This document shows positions 41,149 to 51,500 of a stretch of 64,000 bases of DNA, in pieces. The stretch's first letter is position 1, and each line of letters begins with the position of its first letter. Source of the stretch: Chlorobiota bacterium (GTDB lineage: Bacteria > Bacteroidota > Ignavibacteria > OLB7); assembly GCA_016788565.1 (NCBI GenBank), contig JAEUSP010000088.1, positions 62,001 through 126,000 on the forward strand, in the 5' to 3' direction. Both the position numbers and the translations under genes were made by a program. The notes under the pieces are model-generated. The model did no database searches, was not told the DNA's origin, and worked only from the letters and a program-made list of their open reading frames with translations.

Positions 41149-42564
41149 TTATGACATTTTTGGTAGTGGTTTTATCCGCTCGATAATTTTCTGCTCGATT
41201 GGAAAGCGGAAATTTTGTTGGCGCAATCGCCAGCGTGCAAGCTGCTGCAGTGGCCATTTTATTGGCGATTTGCGCCCCCCCGCCATCCGGTTGTAGAATT
41301 TGAACCGCTCCACCATCTGGTATTGCTGTGTGCTTACCCACGGGCCGGAAGCACCCGCAACAAAATCAAAATTCGCCCACTCTTCTAACGAATCTGGCAA
41401 TCGGTACCCGGCAGCTGTCGCTTGGTCGGTAATCAGGGAGCCGGGATAGGGCTTGAAGTAGAACACCGGGGTTTCGAACGATGAGTGCATTCTCCGGAGC
41501 TTCGTTGCCATATTTAGGGTGGCTTGTATGCTTGCGTCGGATTCGCCAGGGAACCCAACGATGTGCGGGAACACCCCCTTCACTCCATGCCGCGCGCATC
41601 GCTGGGCAAGCTCCACGATCTGCTCAATTTTCACATCCTTCTTCAAGTGATCCAGCATCTGCTGGGACCCCGCCTCCACACCAATCATTAACCAACGCAG
41701 GCCGGCGCGGATGCAGAGTTGGAGTGCTTCCTCCGATAACCGGCTTCCCTGGTCGGCGCGCATGGTTGCGGTCCAGGTGAATTTCAACCCGCGCCGCAAG
41801 AACTCCTCGGCCATCTCAATCACGCGGTCGTTGTAGGTGAAAAAAGTCTCATCTTGGAAAGCAACATCATGGAAATGGTGGCGATGCCACAGCCCCTCCA
41901 ACTCATCGGCGATTCGGGTTGGCTCAATCCCGCTCCATTTTCTGCCAAACACGAACGGGTCGGCACAGAAGGCGCAGCGGAAGAAGCAGCCGGTAGAGGA
42001 GATGTAATCAAGCTGGCGGTCGCGTTTTAGTTGGAAATACTGGGGGACGTTTATCAGGTCATAGTTTACCGGGGGAAGCTGGTTCATGGGGGTCATGGGG
42101 CGGGGCGGATTACGGACGATTCGGCCATCCACGCGGGTTGTGCAGCCGGGAACTCCATCGAACCACTGCCCCACTTGCAATCGCTCCAACATCGCAGCAA
42201 AGGTGAGTTCCCCTTGCGCCTGAACCGTGGCATCAATGCAGGGTTCTTGCAAGGTTTGCTCGGGGAAAAGTGATGCGTGCCAGCCTCCCCAGATGATTGG
42301 CAGATCGGGGCGATAGGCTTTGGCAGCACGTGTCACCTTCAGCGCGTCGCGGATGGGGTCGCCGGTCAGGGTGGTAACGCCTAAGCAGAGGGCATCATCC
42401 AGCAGAGGAAGGAGTGTTTGCAGCGGGTTATCCAGCAGGCGGCCATCAACGATTTGCACGTCGTAGCGGGCGGGGTCCAGCGCTGAACCAACCGCCATTA
42501 GGCCAAGCGGCATGGTGTAAAAAACCGCTTTCGGGTTGTAGAGTATGATCTTCCGTCGTGCCAT
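41149..42564 (-). CDS. B12-binding domain radical SAM protein (B)
   Basis: A 471-residue enzyme with an N-terminal B12-binding-type domain (about 1-140: PLGLMAVGSALDPARYDVQI, IIWGGWHASLFPEQTL) and a radical SAM cluster motif in STGCFFRCAFCADP. Further blocks are VAFQDETFFTYNDRVIEMAE, GVEAGSQQMLDHLKKD and IVGFPGESDASIQ, close to the HpnJ/BchE-like class. It heads the three-gene minus-strand operon, 58 bases before the nucleotidyltransferase-like gene. Only about 75 bases after the leuS terminator are available for its promoter. It shares architecture with the third gene but is not a close duplicate. Confidence 0.83.
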   Translation of the reverse strand: MARRKIILYNPKAVFYTMPLGLMAVGSALDPARYDVQIVDGRLLDNPLQTLLPLLDDALCLGVTTLTGDPIRDALKVTRAAKAYRPDLPIIWGGWHASLFPEQTLQEPCIDATVQAQGELTFAAMLERLQVGQWFDGVPGCTTRVDGRIVRNPPRPMTPMNQLPPVNYDLINVPQYFQLKRDRQLDYISSTGCFFRCAFCADPFVFGRKWSGIEPTRIADELEGLWHRHHFHDVAFQDETFFTYNDRVIEMAEEFLRRGLKFTWTATMRADQGSRLSEEALQLCIRAGLRWLMIGVEAGSQQMLDHLKKDVKIEQIVELAQRCARHGVKGVFPHIVGFPGESDASIQATLNMATKLRRMHSSFETPVFYFKPYPGSLITDQATAAGYRLPDSLEEWANFDFVAGASGPWVSTQQYQMVERFKFYNRMAGGRKSPIKWPLQQLARWRLRQQNFRFPIEQKIIERIKPLPKMS

Positions 42565-42638
42565 GGTATTGGGTTGCCATTGCTTTGTTTAGCGTCCCAA
42601 GAACACAACGAAGGGGGAAAAGTTATGGGGGGGGGGAC

Positions 42639-42670
42639 AAAAAAGGGGCTGATGTTTCAGCCCCTTTTTT
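42639..42670 (-). terminator. Strong intrinsic terminator of leuS
   Basis: AAAAAAGGGGCTGA, a 4-nt loop, then TCAGCCCCTTTTTT: an 8-bp GC-containing stem extended by A/T pairs with T-runs on both strands. It separates leuS from the radical SAM operon. Confidence 0.9.
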
Positions 42671-42699
42671 CAATTCGGTATGATGCTTTGGTGGTTTCC

Positions 42700-45315
42700 T
42701 CACCCCGCAATCACATTCACCAGCTTATCCTTCACGGCAATGATTTTGCGGATGGTTTTTCCTTCGATAAGCTCGCGGACGATGTTGTGCGCTAACGCTG
42801 TTTCTTCCAACACCGTCGGCTCGGTTCCCACCGGCATCATCATTTTCCCCTTGATTTTGCTGTTTACTTGCAGCACAATCTCTACCTCGTTTGTGGCAAT
42901 TTTTGCTTCGTCGAACTGCGGCCAGGGTTGGTAGGCCACGGTTCCTTCATGCCCCAGCTTCTGCCACATTTCCTCGGCGATGTGCGGAGCCAATGGCGAG
43001 AGCAGCACCACGAACGCCTCCATTGCTTGGCGCGGCTTTTCTTCCAAGCCAATGAACTCGTTCACGAACACCATCAGCGCGCTGATTGCTGTGTTCAGCC
43101 GAATCCCCTCAATATCCTCCGTCACTTTCTTGATGGTTCCATGCAGCACACGCTCCTCGTCTGGGGTCATGGCGCGGTTGGTGATGTTGGCAAGGTTTCC
43201 GATTTCTTCATCCCCCACCACCATCCGCCACGCACGGTTCAGGAATCGGCGCACCCCCTCAATCCCTTTTGTGGACCAGGGTTTCACCATCTCCAGCGGC
43301 CCCATGAACATCTCGAACAACCGCAGGGAATCGGCCCCGGCTTCGGCAATCACGATGTCGGGGTTGATGACGTTCCCACGCGACTTCGACATCTTCTGCC
43401 CATCCTCACCCAAAATCAACCCTTGATGGATAAGCCGCTGGAACGGTTCGTCGGTGCTGAGGTGGCCAAGATCGAACAGGACTTTGTGCCAGAACCGAGC
43501 GTACAGCAGATGCAGCACCGCGTGCTCGCCACCGCCGATGTACAGGTCCACCGGCATCCAATATTTCTCCAACTCAGGATCAATCGCGAAGCTGGGGTTG
43601 GTTGGGTCAATGTAGCGAAGGTAGTACCAGCAGCTTCCCCCCCACTGCGGCATGGTGTTGGTTTCGCGGCGGCCAACGCCATGTTCGGGATGCTCTACGG
43701 TTAGCCAATCGGTTGCCAATGCCAACGGCGATTCGGTTGAGCCAGAGGGCTTGAACTCCTCAATCTCCGGCAACCGGAGCGGTAGTTCATCAAAAGGCAG
43801 CGGCTCGATTACTCCATTCTGGTAGCGCACCAACGGGATCGGTTCGCCCCAGTAGCGTTGGCGGCTGAACAACCAGTCGCGCTGTTTGTACTGGACCGTG
43901 GCGCGTGCCGCCCCAAGCGTGGCAAGGTGGGCCGTCACGGCATCCTTCCCCGCCGCCGAATCCAAGCCGTTGAACTGGCCGGAGTTGGTCATGGTTCCGG
44001 GGTCGGTGTAGCAGGCGTTGCCGGCCATCACTTCGTTGTGCTCGGGGTGATCGCTTGGGGGGGCAATCACCGGGACGATTGGCAGGCTGAATTTTTTGGC
44101 GAAGACAAAATCACGTTCATCGTGAGCGGGAACGCCCATCACCGCGCCGGTTCCGTAGCTGGCCAGAACGTAATCGCCGGTCCAGACTGGCACACGCGCA
44201 CCGCTGGCTGGATGGACAGCATAGCTTCCGGTGAAGACTCCAGTTTTTTCGTCGCTGGCTTGGCGGTCAAGCTCACTTTTCAGCGATGCTTGGCGGCGGT
44301 ATTCCTCCACCGCTGCGCGTTGTTCTTCGGTGGTGAGTTGTGCCACCAATGGATGTTCGGGAGCCACCGTCAGGAAGGTGACACCGAACAAGGTATCGGC
44401 GCGAGTAGTGAAGACGTTCAGAGGTTGGCCATCTTCGGTGGTGAAGGTAATCTCGGCACCTGTGGAGCGGCCAATCCACTCGCGCTGCATTTGCAAGGTG
44501 CTGGTTGGCCAATCCAGCCCCTCCAACCCATCCAACAATCGGTCGGCGTAGGCGGTGATCCGCATCATCCATTGGCGCATGGGGCGGCGTTCCACGGTGT
44601 AGCCTTTTTCCACCCACTCATCTACTTCTTCGTTGGCCAACACCGAGCCTAACCCTTCGCACCAGTTCACGGGGGTTTCGGCCTCATAGACCAAGCGGAA
44701 GTTGGCAAGAACCTGCTGCTGCTCTAATTGGGACATCGCGTTCCAGCCGCTGGCGGTGAAGCAACAGGCTTCATCGTTGCAGTAGCGGGCGCAGTCAATG
44801 TTGGCGCAGCCGCCGCGTTGGAACTCTTGGATCAAATCGCTAATTGGGCGGCCACGGTTTGTGCGGAAATCGAACCACGAGTTGTACATGGTCAGGAATA
44901 TCCACTGGGTCCAGCGGTAGTAGGCCGGGTCGGTGGTGTTCACCTCGCGCTCCCAATCGTAGCTAAAGCCAATGGCCTGAAGCTGGCGGCGGAAATTGTT
45001 GATATTCCGCTCGGTGGTGATGCGCGGGTGGACGTTGGTTTTCATGGCGTACTGCTCGGCGGGCAACCCGAAGGCATCCCACCCCATCGGGTGCAGCACA
45101 TTGAACCCACAATGCCGCTTGTAGCGGGCAATGATGTCGGTAGCGGTGTAGCCTTCCGGGTGGCCGATATGCAGGCCGTCGCCGGAAGGATATGGGAACA
45201 TATCAAGGATGTAGCACTTTGGGCGGCTGCGGTCGTGGGTATCGGTGCGGAAGGTTCCATGCTGCAACCAGTACTGCTGCCAGCGTTGTTCGATTTCGGT
45301 AAAGTTGTACGGCAT
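42700..45315 (-). CDS. leuS: Leucyl-tRNA synthetase
   Basis: An 871-residue class I aminoacyl-tRNA synthetase. The HIGH motif is H49-I-G-H52 in MFPYPSGDGLHIGHPEGY, the KMSKS motif is in EDGQKMSKSRGNVINP, and the CP1 editing domain (FTTRADTLFGVTFLTVAPEH, the YGTGAVMGVPAHDERD segment) is intact. MPYNFTEIEQRW is the chosen start; an in-frame extension of 16 codons is open. A cysteine-rich insert (CANIDCARYCNDEACCFTAS) interrupts the first half, at the place where LeuS often has a zinc or editing-adjacent insertion. The gene is alone with its own terminator. Confidence 0.96.
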   Translation of the reverse strand: MPYNFTEIEQRWQQYWLQHGTFRTDTHDRSRPKCYILDMFPYPSGDGLHIGHPEGYTATDIIARYKRHCGFNVLHPMGWDAFGLPAEQYAMKTNVHPRITTERNINNFRRQLQAIGFSYDWEREVNTTDPAYYRWTQWIFLTMYNSWFDFRTNRGRPISDLIQEFQRGGCANIDCARYCNDEACCFTASGWNAMSQLEQQQVLANFRLVYEAETPVNWCEGLGSVLANEEVDEWVEKGYTVERRPMRQWMMRITAYADRLLDGLEGLDWPTSTLQMQREWIGRSTGAEITFTTEDGQPLNVFTTRADTLFGVTFLTVAPEHPLVAQLTTEEQRAAVEEYRRQASLKSELDRQASDEKTGVFTGSYAVHPASGARVPVWTGDYVLASYGTGAVMGVPAHDERDFVFAKKFSLPIVPVIAPPSDHPEHNEVMAGNACYTDPGTMTNSGQFNGLDSAAGKDAVTAHLATLGAARATVQYKQRDWLFSRQRYWGEPIPLVRYQNGVIEPLPFDELPLRLPEIEEFKPSGSTESPLALATDWLTVEHPEHGVGRRETNTMPQWGGSCWYYLRYIDPTNPSFAIDPELEKYWMPVDLYIGGGEHAVLHLLYARFWHKVLFDLGHLSTDEPFQRLIHQGLILGEDGQKMSKSRGNVINPDIVIAEAGADSLRLFEMFMGPLEMVKPWSTKGIEGVRRFLNRAWRMVVGDEEIGNLANITNRAMTPDEERVLHGTIKKVTEDIEGIRLNTAISALMVFVNEFIGLEEKPRQAMEAFVVLLSPLAPHIAEEMWQKLGHEGTVAYQPWPQFDEAKIATNEVEIVLQVNSKIKGKMMMPVGTEPTVLEETALAHNIVRELIEGKTIRKIIAVKDKLVNVIAG

Positions 45316-45424
45316 ATTCGGGCTATTGGTCTTTTCGCGCAATGTATTACCAACAAGAAGCAATCAGTAGTCAGTTTTTGTTAGTTGCATTGCTTTCCCA
45401 GCATACTCCCCCGCATTCTTGCCG

Positions 45425-48097
45425 TTACTCCCGCACCACCACCAACTCCCCGCGAGCTTCGCCACGAACGTGCAGCAGATACGTTCCTGCAGATAATCCT
45501 GAAAGGTCTATCACTTCCTCGCTTGCTCCTGCCGGCACCACAAACTGCCGCAGCTGCCGCCCAGAAAGATCATGCAAAACCAACTCACGTTCTCTGGAAA
45601 TTGCGCGAGCCAACTCCACCCTAGCTCGGCGACTGACCGGGTTCGGAATAATCCGGAAACCTCCTCCATCTGCAACTGGAGCATCATGCACTGCCAGTGC
45701 TGTTTGGGGAACCACGACTGTTCCGTACACATCGGCTACGCCATTGCGGTGGTCAATCCACACAACGAACAAGGAATCATTTTTGAAAATGGCGCGTGGG
45801 GTGGCGGTGAATGCGCTATCGCCACCAATGCGGGTGAGCGGGGTAACCTGACGCAAATGCTTGTTCATCGTCAGCATCCACACTCCATTTTTCGCGCTGG
45901 TGAATAGTATTGCCAACCCTGAATCTTGAGGATTTTGGACAAAATAAACCCCATTAAATTCTGCGTTCCCTCGCTGGATAGTTGCTGAATCCACCCATTG
46001 CACCGTTCCATTTTCTGTAAAACTAAATCGCTCCAAAAATCCCTTCGGTGTCCACCGTAGAAAATATGGGCCGAACAACCGCATTCCAGAGTAAGGGCCA
46101 TCTGGATGAAGTTTTTGAGATCGGAGAAGAGAATCGTCTGTTTGGAGCAATAAATCTTGGTTTGACAGCAAGAAGAACAAGCTATCAGAAACTGGAAGAA
46201 GACTGGGGTTATCTGAAGAAGTAGGAGGGTTTGCGACGCGCCATTTTTGTTTTCCATTCAGATCAAATGATATGACAAATTTCTCAAGAGTGCGATATCC
46301 GGGGCTAATAAATCCAAATTGGATCAGAAAGTCTTTTGTTTCAGGATGCTGTGCCCAAGATATTAACTGGACATCAAGATTTTTGGTATTACTATCAATG
46401 CTCACAGGCTGTGTCCAGCCAGTATCGGTAGGAAATCGGAGATCAGTGCGGCGATAGGTTGAATCACCTTGTAGAGTTTTTTTTATCCATTGATATGTTG
46501 CTCCTGCTACACAACGATCACCCGACTGCATCACCGACCTACCGATTAGCGATTCTGATGTCAGTATGGATTGAGAGGCAATGGAAGTATCGGGCAGCCC
46601 TCCCCATTGAACAAGTTCAGCAGTAGTATCAATACCACGACTAATCCAACCAAGAAACATATTTCTATTGCTTGTAGTCAATCCAATGTTCTCTTCAGAA
46701 ATGTTTGTTCGGAGTATGGCGATTTTCGTTGATAACAACAGTTCCTTGTCGCCAATATTAACTAGGATATTGCTCATCCAGCGATTGGCACCTACAATCC
46801 GTCGTGAAATTTCCTTATTCGTGAAAGTATTCAAGCATATCTGCCGATACTTATCAATATCGCTTGAATCAGTAATAACTACTTCGTTATTTCTGATGAC
46901 ATATAACAAGCTCCGAATACCCGATATGCTTTCATTAACACCACCTTTGAAGTTCCTCCAAGTATAATTATACTGTACTAAAAAAATTCGACTAAGCCCA
47001 TCCCAAAAAATCACCTTCGTATTTATTGGCTCCATAGAAACACTTTGCGATGCGGATAAAACCCAGTAAGTCCAAATTGTTAGCGTTACATCATTATCAA
47101 TCTTCCCATCTAAATTCACATGTGATTTAATGACAGAAAACTGAATTGGATCACCTGTTCCATAAGTCATTCCGCCACCTTTACTGTACATCACAAACAA
47201 CGAATCATCTTCCCGGTATGGGAACACAGAATTGGGGGATATTTTTTCATTTATTTTGAATCGAACGATCTGCTCCGCCACCGTATCCAACACATTCCTG
47301 TATAACAGCAACGCCGTATCCCCTTCCACCGTTGTCATTACTCCATCTCCGCTTACATGCCACTTCCCTCCAAACTTCGTTGACCAACTTCCCACGCCAA
47401 TCTTCGCTCCGGTGCTGTCGAACAGCAACGGTACATCGTTCACTCGAAGCACTGCCGTCACACCGTTGCTAAACGGGCCCATCATGCCTGAAGCGCGACC
47501 GCTATCTAAAAAATCCCACTCCTTTGCTGGATAACCTATGCTGTCTATCCCCTGCATTAGAATGCCACCCGTTGCGCTCGTGTCGTTCCACAGCAGCCTC
47601 ACCTTCCCGCCAGCATCCAACACCATTGCCCCTTGCCCGGGAAATTGCCATTCACTGAACTTCCGCTCCGGCCCAAGTTTCCCCGATGTATCTACCGTCC
47701 GCATCCACACTCCCGAACCCTCCGCTCGACGATCCTTCCAGAATACCAGAAACCGACCCCCTACGGCAACCACCTGAACATATTCCCACGGACGAGCCGA
47801 ATCCGAAGTCAGACGCTGCTGCGGGCCGGATAGCGCTGTGTCCTTCAGCAACTGCATCACCAGCACTGGTAGCGCGCTATCGCCTACACGCTCGGTGGTG
47901 CCGAACACCGCCAACGACCACTCCCCCGATTGCACCCCCGATTGTATCTGTATCTCCGCCGGCAAAACCGGCTGCCACGGATCGTAGGAAAGGCGGATAT
48001 CGCCCGATTGACTGCCCGATTGACTGCGGGCTGGCGAAGCCGCAACCAGGGAAACGATGGCAAAGGCCACAGCAAGGAAGCATGAGCTGAGTCTCAT
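45425..48097 (-). CDS. Large T9SS-exported protein of unknown function
   Basis: 890 residues from ATG 48097, which opens a signal peptide (MRLSSCFLAVAFAIVSLVAA, cleavage near SPARSQ). A short QSGSQSGD / IQSGVQSGEW repeat follows. The body is beta-rich with many tryptophans and aspartates, no FG-GAP repeat and no recognised domain. The C-terminus GFRIIPNPVSRRARVELARA onward, with GRQLRQFVVPAGASEEVIDL and LSAGTYLLHV, is a type A T9SS sorting domain. The middle third (46.2-47.25 kb) is strikingly AT-rich compared with both ends, suggesting a mosaic gene. It is divergent from sprA across 458 bases. Confidence 0.75.
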   Translation of the reverse strand: MRLSSCFLAVAFAIVSLVAASPARSQSGSQSGDIRLSYDPWQPVLPAEIQIQSGVQSGEWSLAVFGTTERVGDSALPVLVMQLLKDTALSGPQQRLTSDSARPWEYVQVVAVGGRFLVFWKDRRAEGSGVWMRTVDTSGKLGPERKFSEWQFPGQGAMVLDAGGKVRLLWNDTSATGGILMQGIDSIGYPAKEWDFLDSGRASGMMGPFSNGVTAVLRVNDVPLLFDSTGAKIGVGSWSTKFGGKWHVSGDGVMTTVEGDTALLLYRNVLDTVAEQIVRFKINEKISPNSVFPYREDDSLFVMYSKGGGMTYGTGDPIQFSVIKSHVNLDGKIDNDVTLTIWTYWVLSASQSVSMEPINTKVIFWDGLSRIFLVQYNYTWRNFKGGVNESISGIRSLLYVIRNNEVVITDSSDIDKYRQICLNTFTNKEISRRIVGANRWMSNILVNIGDKELLLSTKIAILRTNISEENIGLTTSNRNMFLGWISRGIDTTAELVQWGGLPDTSIASQSILTSESLIGRSVMQSGDRCVAGATYQWIKKTLQGDSTYRRTDLRFPTDTGWTQPVSIDSNTKNLDVQLISWAQHPETKDFLIQFGFISPGYRTLEKFVISFDLNGKQKWRVANPPTSSDNPSLLPVSDSLFFLLSNQDLLLQTDDSLLRSQKLHPDGPYSGMRLFGPYFLRWTPKGFLERFSFTENGTVQWVDSATIQRGNAEFNGVYFVQNPQDSGLAILFTSAKNGVWMLTMNKHLRQVTPLTRIGGDSAFTATPRAIFKNDSLFVVWIDHRNGVADVYGTVVVPQTALAVHDAPVADGGGFRIIPNPVSRRARVELARAISRERELVLHDLSGRQLRQFVVPAGASEEVIDLSGLSAGTYLLHVRGEARGELVVVRE

Positions 48098-48555
48098 GGA
48101 TGAACCTAAATAGTGGTACGTAGGAAGGAAATGTATGGCTGGCAAGAACGCAGCGGCTGCAATCCACCACCCAACCCAAGCGCAGAGTTTAAGTAGGCGT
48201 TGCGAAGATAGTGCCGGATTGCGCCGAAGGCAAGGGCAGAGAACCGGTACCCACACAACAAAAGAAGCATCATCCCGCATTTTTTCCCTTGCTCAAGGCC
48301 GGAAGTCGGCATATCATTGCAGCCGTTTCCCTATCTCCCGTTTTTGCAACCGATCCAACCGAAACTATCGAGAGTAAGCAGTTACCCGTTACAAGCCACG
48401 TTGGCAGCGTACTTCCGGAAACCACAGCTAACATTCCGAGATGACTTGGAGTGTTGCCTGTCACGGTGCTTCGCTTCATATTTGCCAACTTTTCACTTCT
48501 ACGAATGCCGTAGCCCCCTTTTGCTGGGGTGCTGTTTGGCCGTTGCTTCTGAACA
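48098..48555. other. Divergent intergenic region before sprA
   Basis: 458 bases between the divergent T9SS cargo gene and sprA. I see no protein-like frame, no repeat shared with other parts of the window and no strong hairpin. Promoters for both genes should lie here, but none is clear. Confidence 0.5.
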
Positions 48556-51500
48556 ATGGGTGCTGTCTTGACCAATTTCCGACGAACCTCCGGGTTCCTG
48601 TTCATTCTTGCATTGCTGATGCTCCTTGCGGCGGCCGCTCCGGTTGCTGCACAGGACTCCACCGGGCGTGCCTCCACCCCAACCACCGTTACCCCGCGCA
48701 CCCAAAGCTCTCCGTTCACCGACCCATTCCCCTTTGAAGCCTACCAGCATTACGTTGAGTTCGACTCGGTGGAGAACCTTGTGCGAATCCGCGAAACTCT
48801 GTTCGGCCAGCCGATTGGCCAGCCACTGACTCTGACGCTGGATCAATACATTGCCGAACGCCAAAAATCGCTGGAACGCCAGATGTGGGATCAGCGGCTG
48901 AAACGCTACTCGGTGGATAGCGCGGCATTAGCCAGCGCAAAATCCCCCGACACCACCGCAAAGGAGAAAGACCTTGCCGACATTGTTGGATTGCCGAAGG
49001 AGATCAAAATTCCAATCCCGCAAAACCCACTGTTTTCCATTTTTGGCGAGCCTACCGTCAGCATCAATGTGAACGGCAGCGTGAACGTGAGCGCGGGGTG
49101 GCAATGGGACAACAACAACCTTACCAGCATCAACGCGCTGGGGACAACGCAGTCGGCCCCGTTCTTCAATCAGAACATCCAGGTGGCGGTTAGCGGGAAG
49201 GTTGGCGATAAGCTGAAACTGAACGCAGATTTCGACACACAACGCGCGCTGGATATCGAGAACCAGTTGAAGATCAGTTTTGGCGGCGGCCCGGCAAGCG
49301 ACGACGACATCATCCAGTCGGTGGAAGCGGGGAACGTCAGTTTGCAAACGCCAAGCCAATTGGTGGGAAGCGCGCAAGCACTGTTTGGGGTGAAATCCAG
49401 CTTCAAGTTTGGGAAGCTGTTCCTGACTGCACTGGCATCGCAGAAACGGGGCGAACGGAAAACCGTCAGCGTCAGTGGTGGCTCGGTGAAAACCAAAATA
49501 TCGCTGAAGCCCTACGACTACGCCCCCAACCACTTCTGGTTAGACACCGCCTACCGGAATTTCTACGACCGCTACTACGCCAACCAGCCGCCAGCCGCAA
49601 CGCCAGATATGGCCCCCTGGAACATGACCGACATCGAAGTCTATGAGCAGGTAAAGGATGGCTCAATCCCCTCACAGTTCAAAGCAATCGCCTACGCCGA
49701 TCTTCCCCCGGTTGGCCCAAGCGGGCGGTACGATGCTGCATTCCGGCAACTGAGCGCAAACACGGTTTCCGGCGAAGTTCAGCCGGCATCGTTTATCAAG
49801 CTGGAGCAAGGGAGGCATTTTGAGTACGACCGCCAGCTTGGCACACTCACCATCAAGACTCTGCAGCGGGATAAAATCTACGCCGTGGCATTCAAGACCA
49901 GCGGGCGCGGAACCTACGGTGAGTTCAGCAACACCCGCGGCGACTCCACCGAGGTTGGCGTGCTTCGGCTGATTTACGTGAGCAACCTTCAGCCAGGCTT
50001 CAAAACCTTGTGGACGCGGCAGATGAAGAACATCTACCAACTGCAAGGGGTGCGGAACATTGACTTGGGGAACTCCACCATCACCATCAGCTACGGCGTT
50101 CCCCCCGACACCAACGAAGTCCTGAAAGTCAGTGGCAATCCACGGCTGGTTGAAGTGCTGGGCGTGGACCGCACCAACAGCTCCAACCAATCGGTCCCCG
50201 ATGGCGAGTTCGACATCCGCACGCCTTACTTCTTTGATCCAGTACGGGGTGAGATCACCTTCCCCAGCACCGAGCCGTTCCGCAAAGGGCTGCGCGAATC
50301 GCCGAAGCTGGCGGGGAATGCCGAGCAGTTCGTCATCAACTCCATCTATGACCAAACCCGCGAGGAAGCCCAGCAGCAGGACACCCGCGTTGGCCGCTAC
50401 ACGATTGGCGGCGAGATTGCCGGAAGCGGCGGCAACAAAATCAACCTGGGGGTGATTAACCTTGCCCGCAACTCCATCAAGGTTTCGGCCAACGGCGAGA
50501 TGCTGACCGAAGGGCTGGATTACCGCGTGGATGAAGTCTTCGGCGAAGTCACGCTTCTTTCCCCAAAAGCCAACAGTGCCACCGGGAATATCCAAGTGGA
50601 GTTCGAGCAGAACGACTTCTTCACCATTGCCCAAAAAACCTTGCTTGGGCTGCGGGCCGATTATGACCTGCTGAACAAGCGGAATATCAAGTCCAAGCTG
50701 GGGATGACGATGATGCAGTACAGCCAATCGCTCCCCACCAACAAAGTGCAGATTTACAGCGGCGAAGAACCGGTCACCAACCTTGCCGTTGGCTTCGATG
50801 GCTGGGTGGATTTCCGCGCTCCGTTCCTCACCAAAGCCATTGACGCGCTCCCCTTTTTCAGCACCACCGAGGCCTCGAACATCAAAATTGGTGGCGAGAT
50901 TGCCGCAATCATCAGCAACCCAAACAACAAGGAAAGTTTGGTGCAAAGCGATGCCGGAAAAGGGGCCGCCTACATTGACGATTTTGAATCGGGAGCAAAG
51001 CGGCAGATTCAGCTTGGGATCAACTACACCCTGTGGCATCACTCCAGCGCGCCGCTGGACCCGCAGCTTGGCCCCGACGACACCGCCCGCGTGGCGAACC
51101 GCTCCCTGTTCTACTGGTACAACCGCCAGCCGGCCAACGAGGATGTGAAGAACATCTGGCCGAACCGCGACGTTGGGACCTACTCCCAAAAAGCCTCCAT
51201 TCTGGATGTGGTGATCGAGCCAGATTCCCGCGGCATCTACAACCCAAATTTGAACTACGAGAACAACGTCCCGCGCGACAAAGCCTGGGGCGGCATGATG
51301 CGAAGCCTCTCCTTTTTCACCACCAACTTGAACGAGGAGAACATTGACTACATCGAGATTACTCTGCGCGCCGATGAGTTCGACCCGAACAACACCGAAG
51401 TCTATCTGGATTTGGGGCAGATCAGCGAAGACGTGATCCCCAATTTGGATCTGGACACCGAAGACGGCGCGACCGCAAACAACACACAGCAAGATGACGT

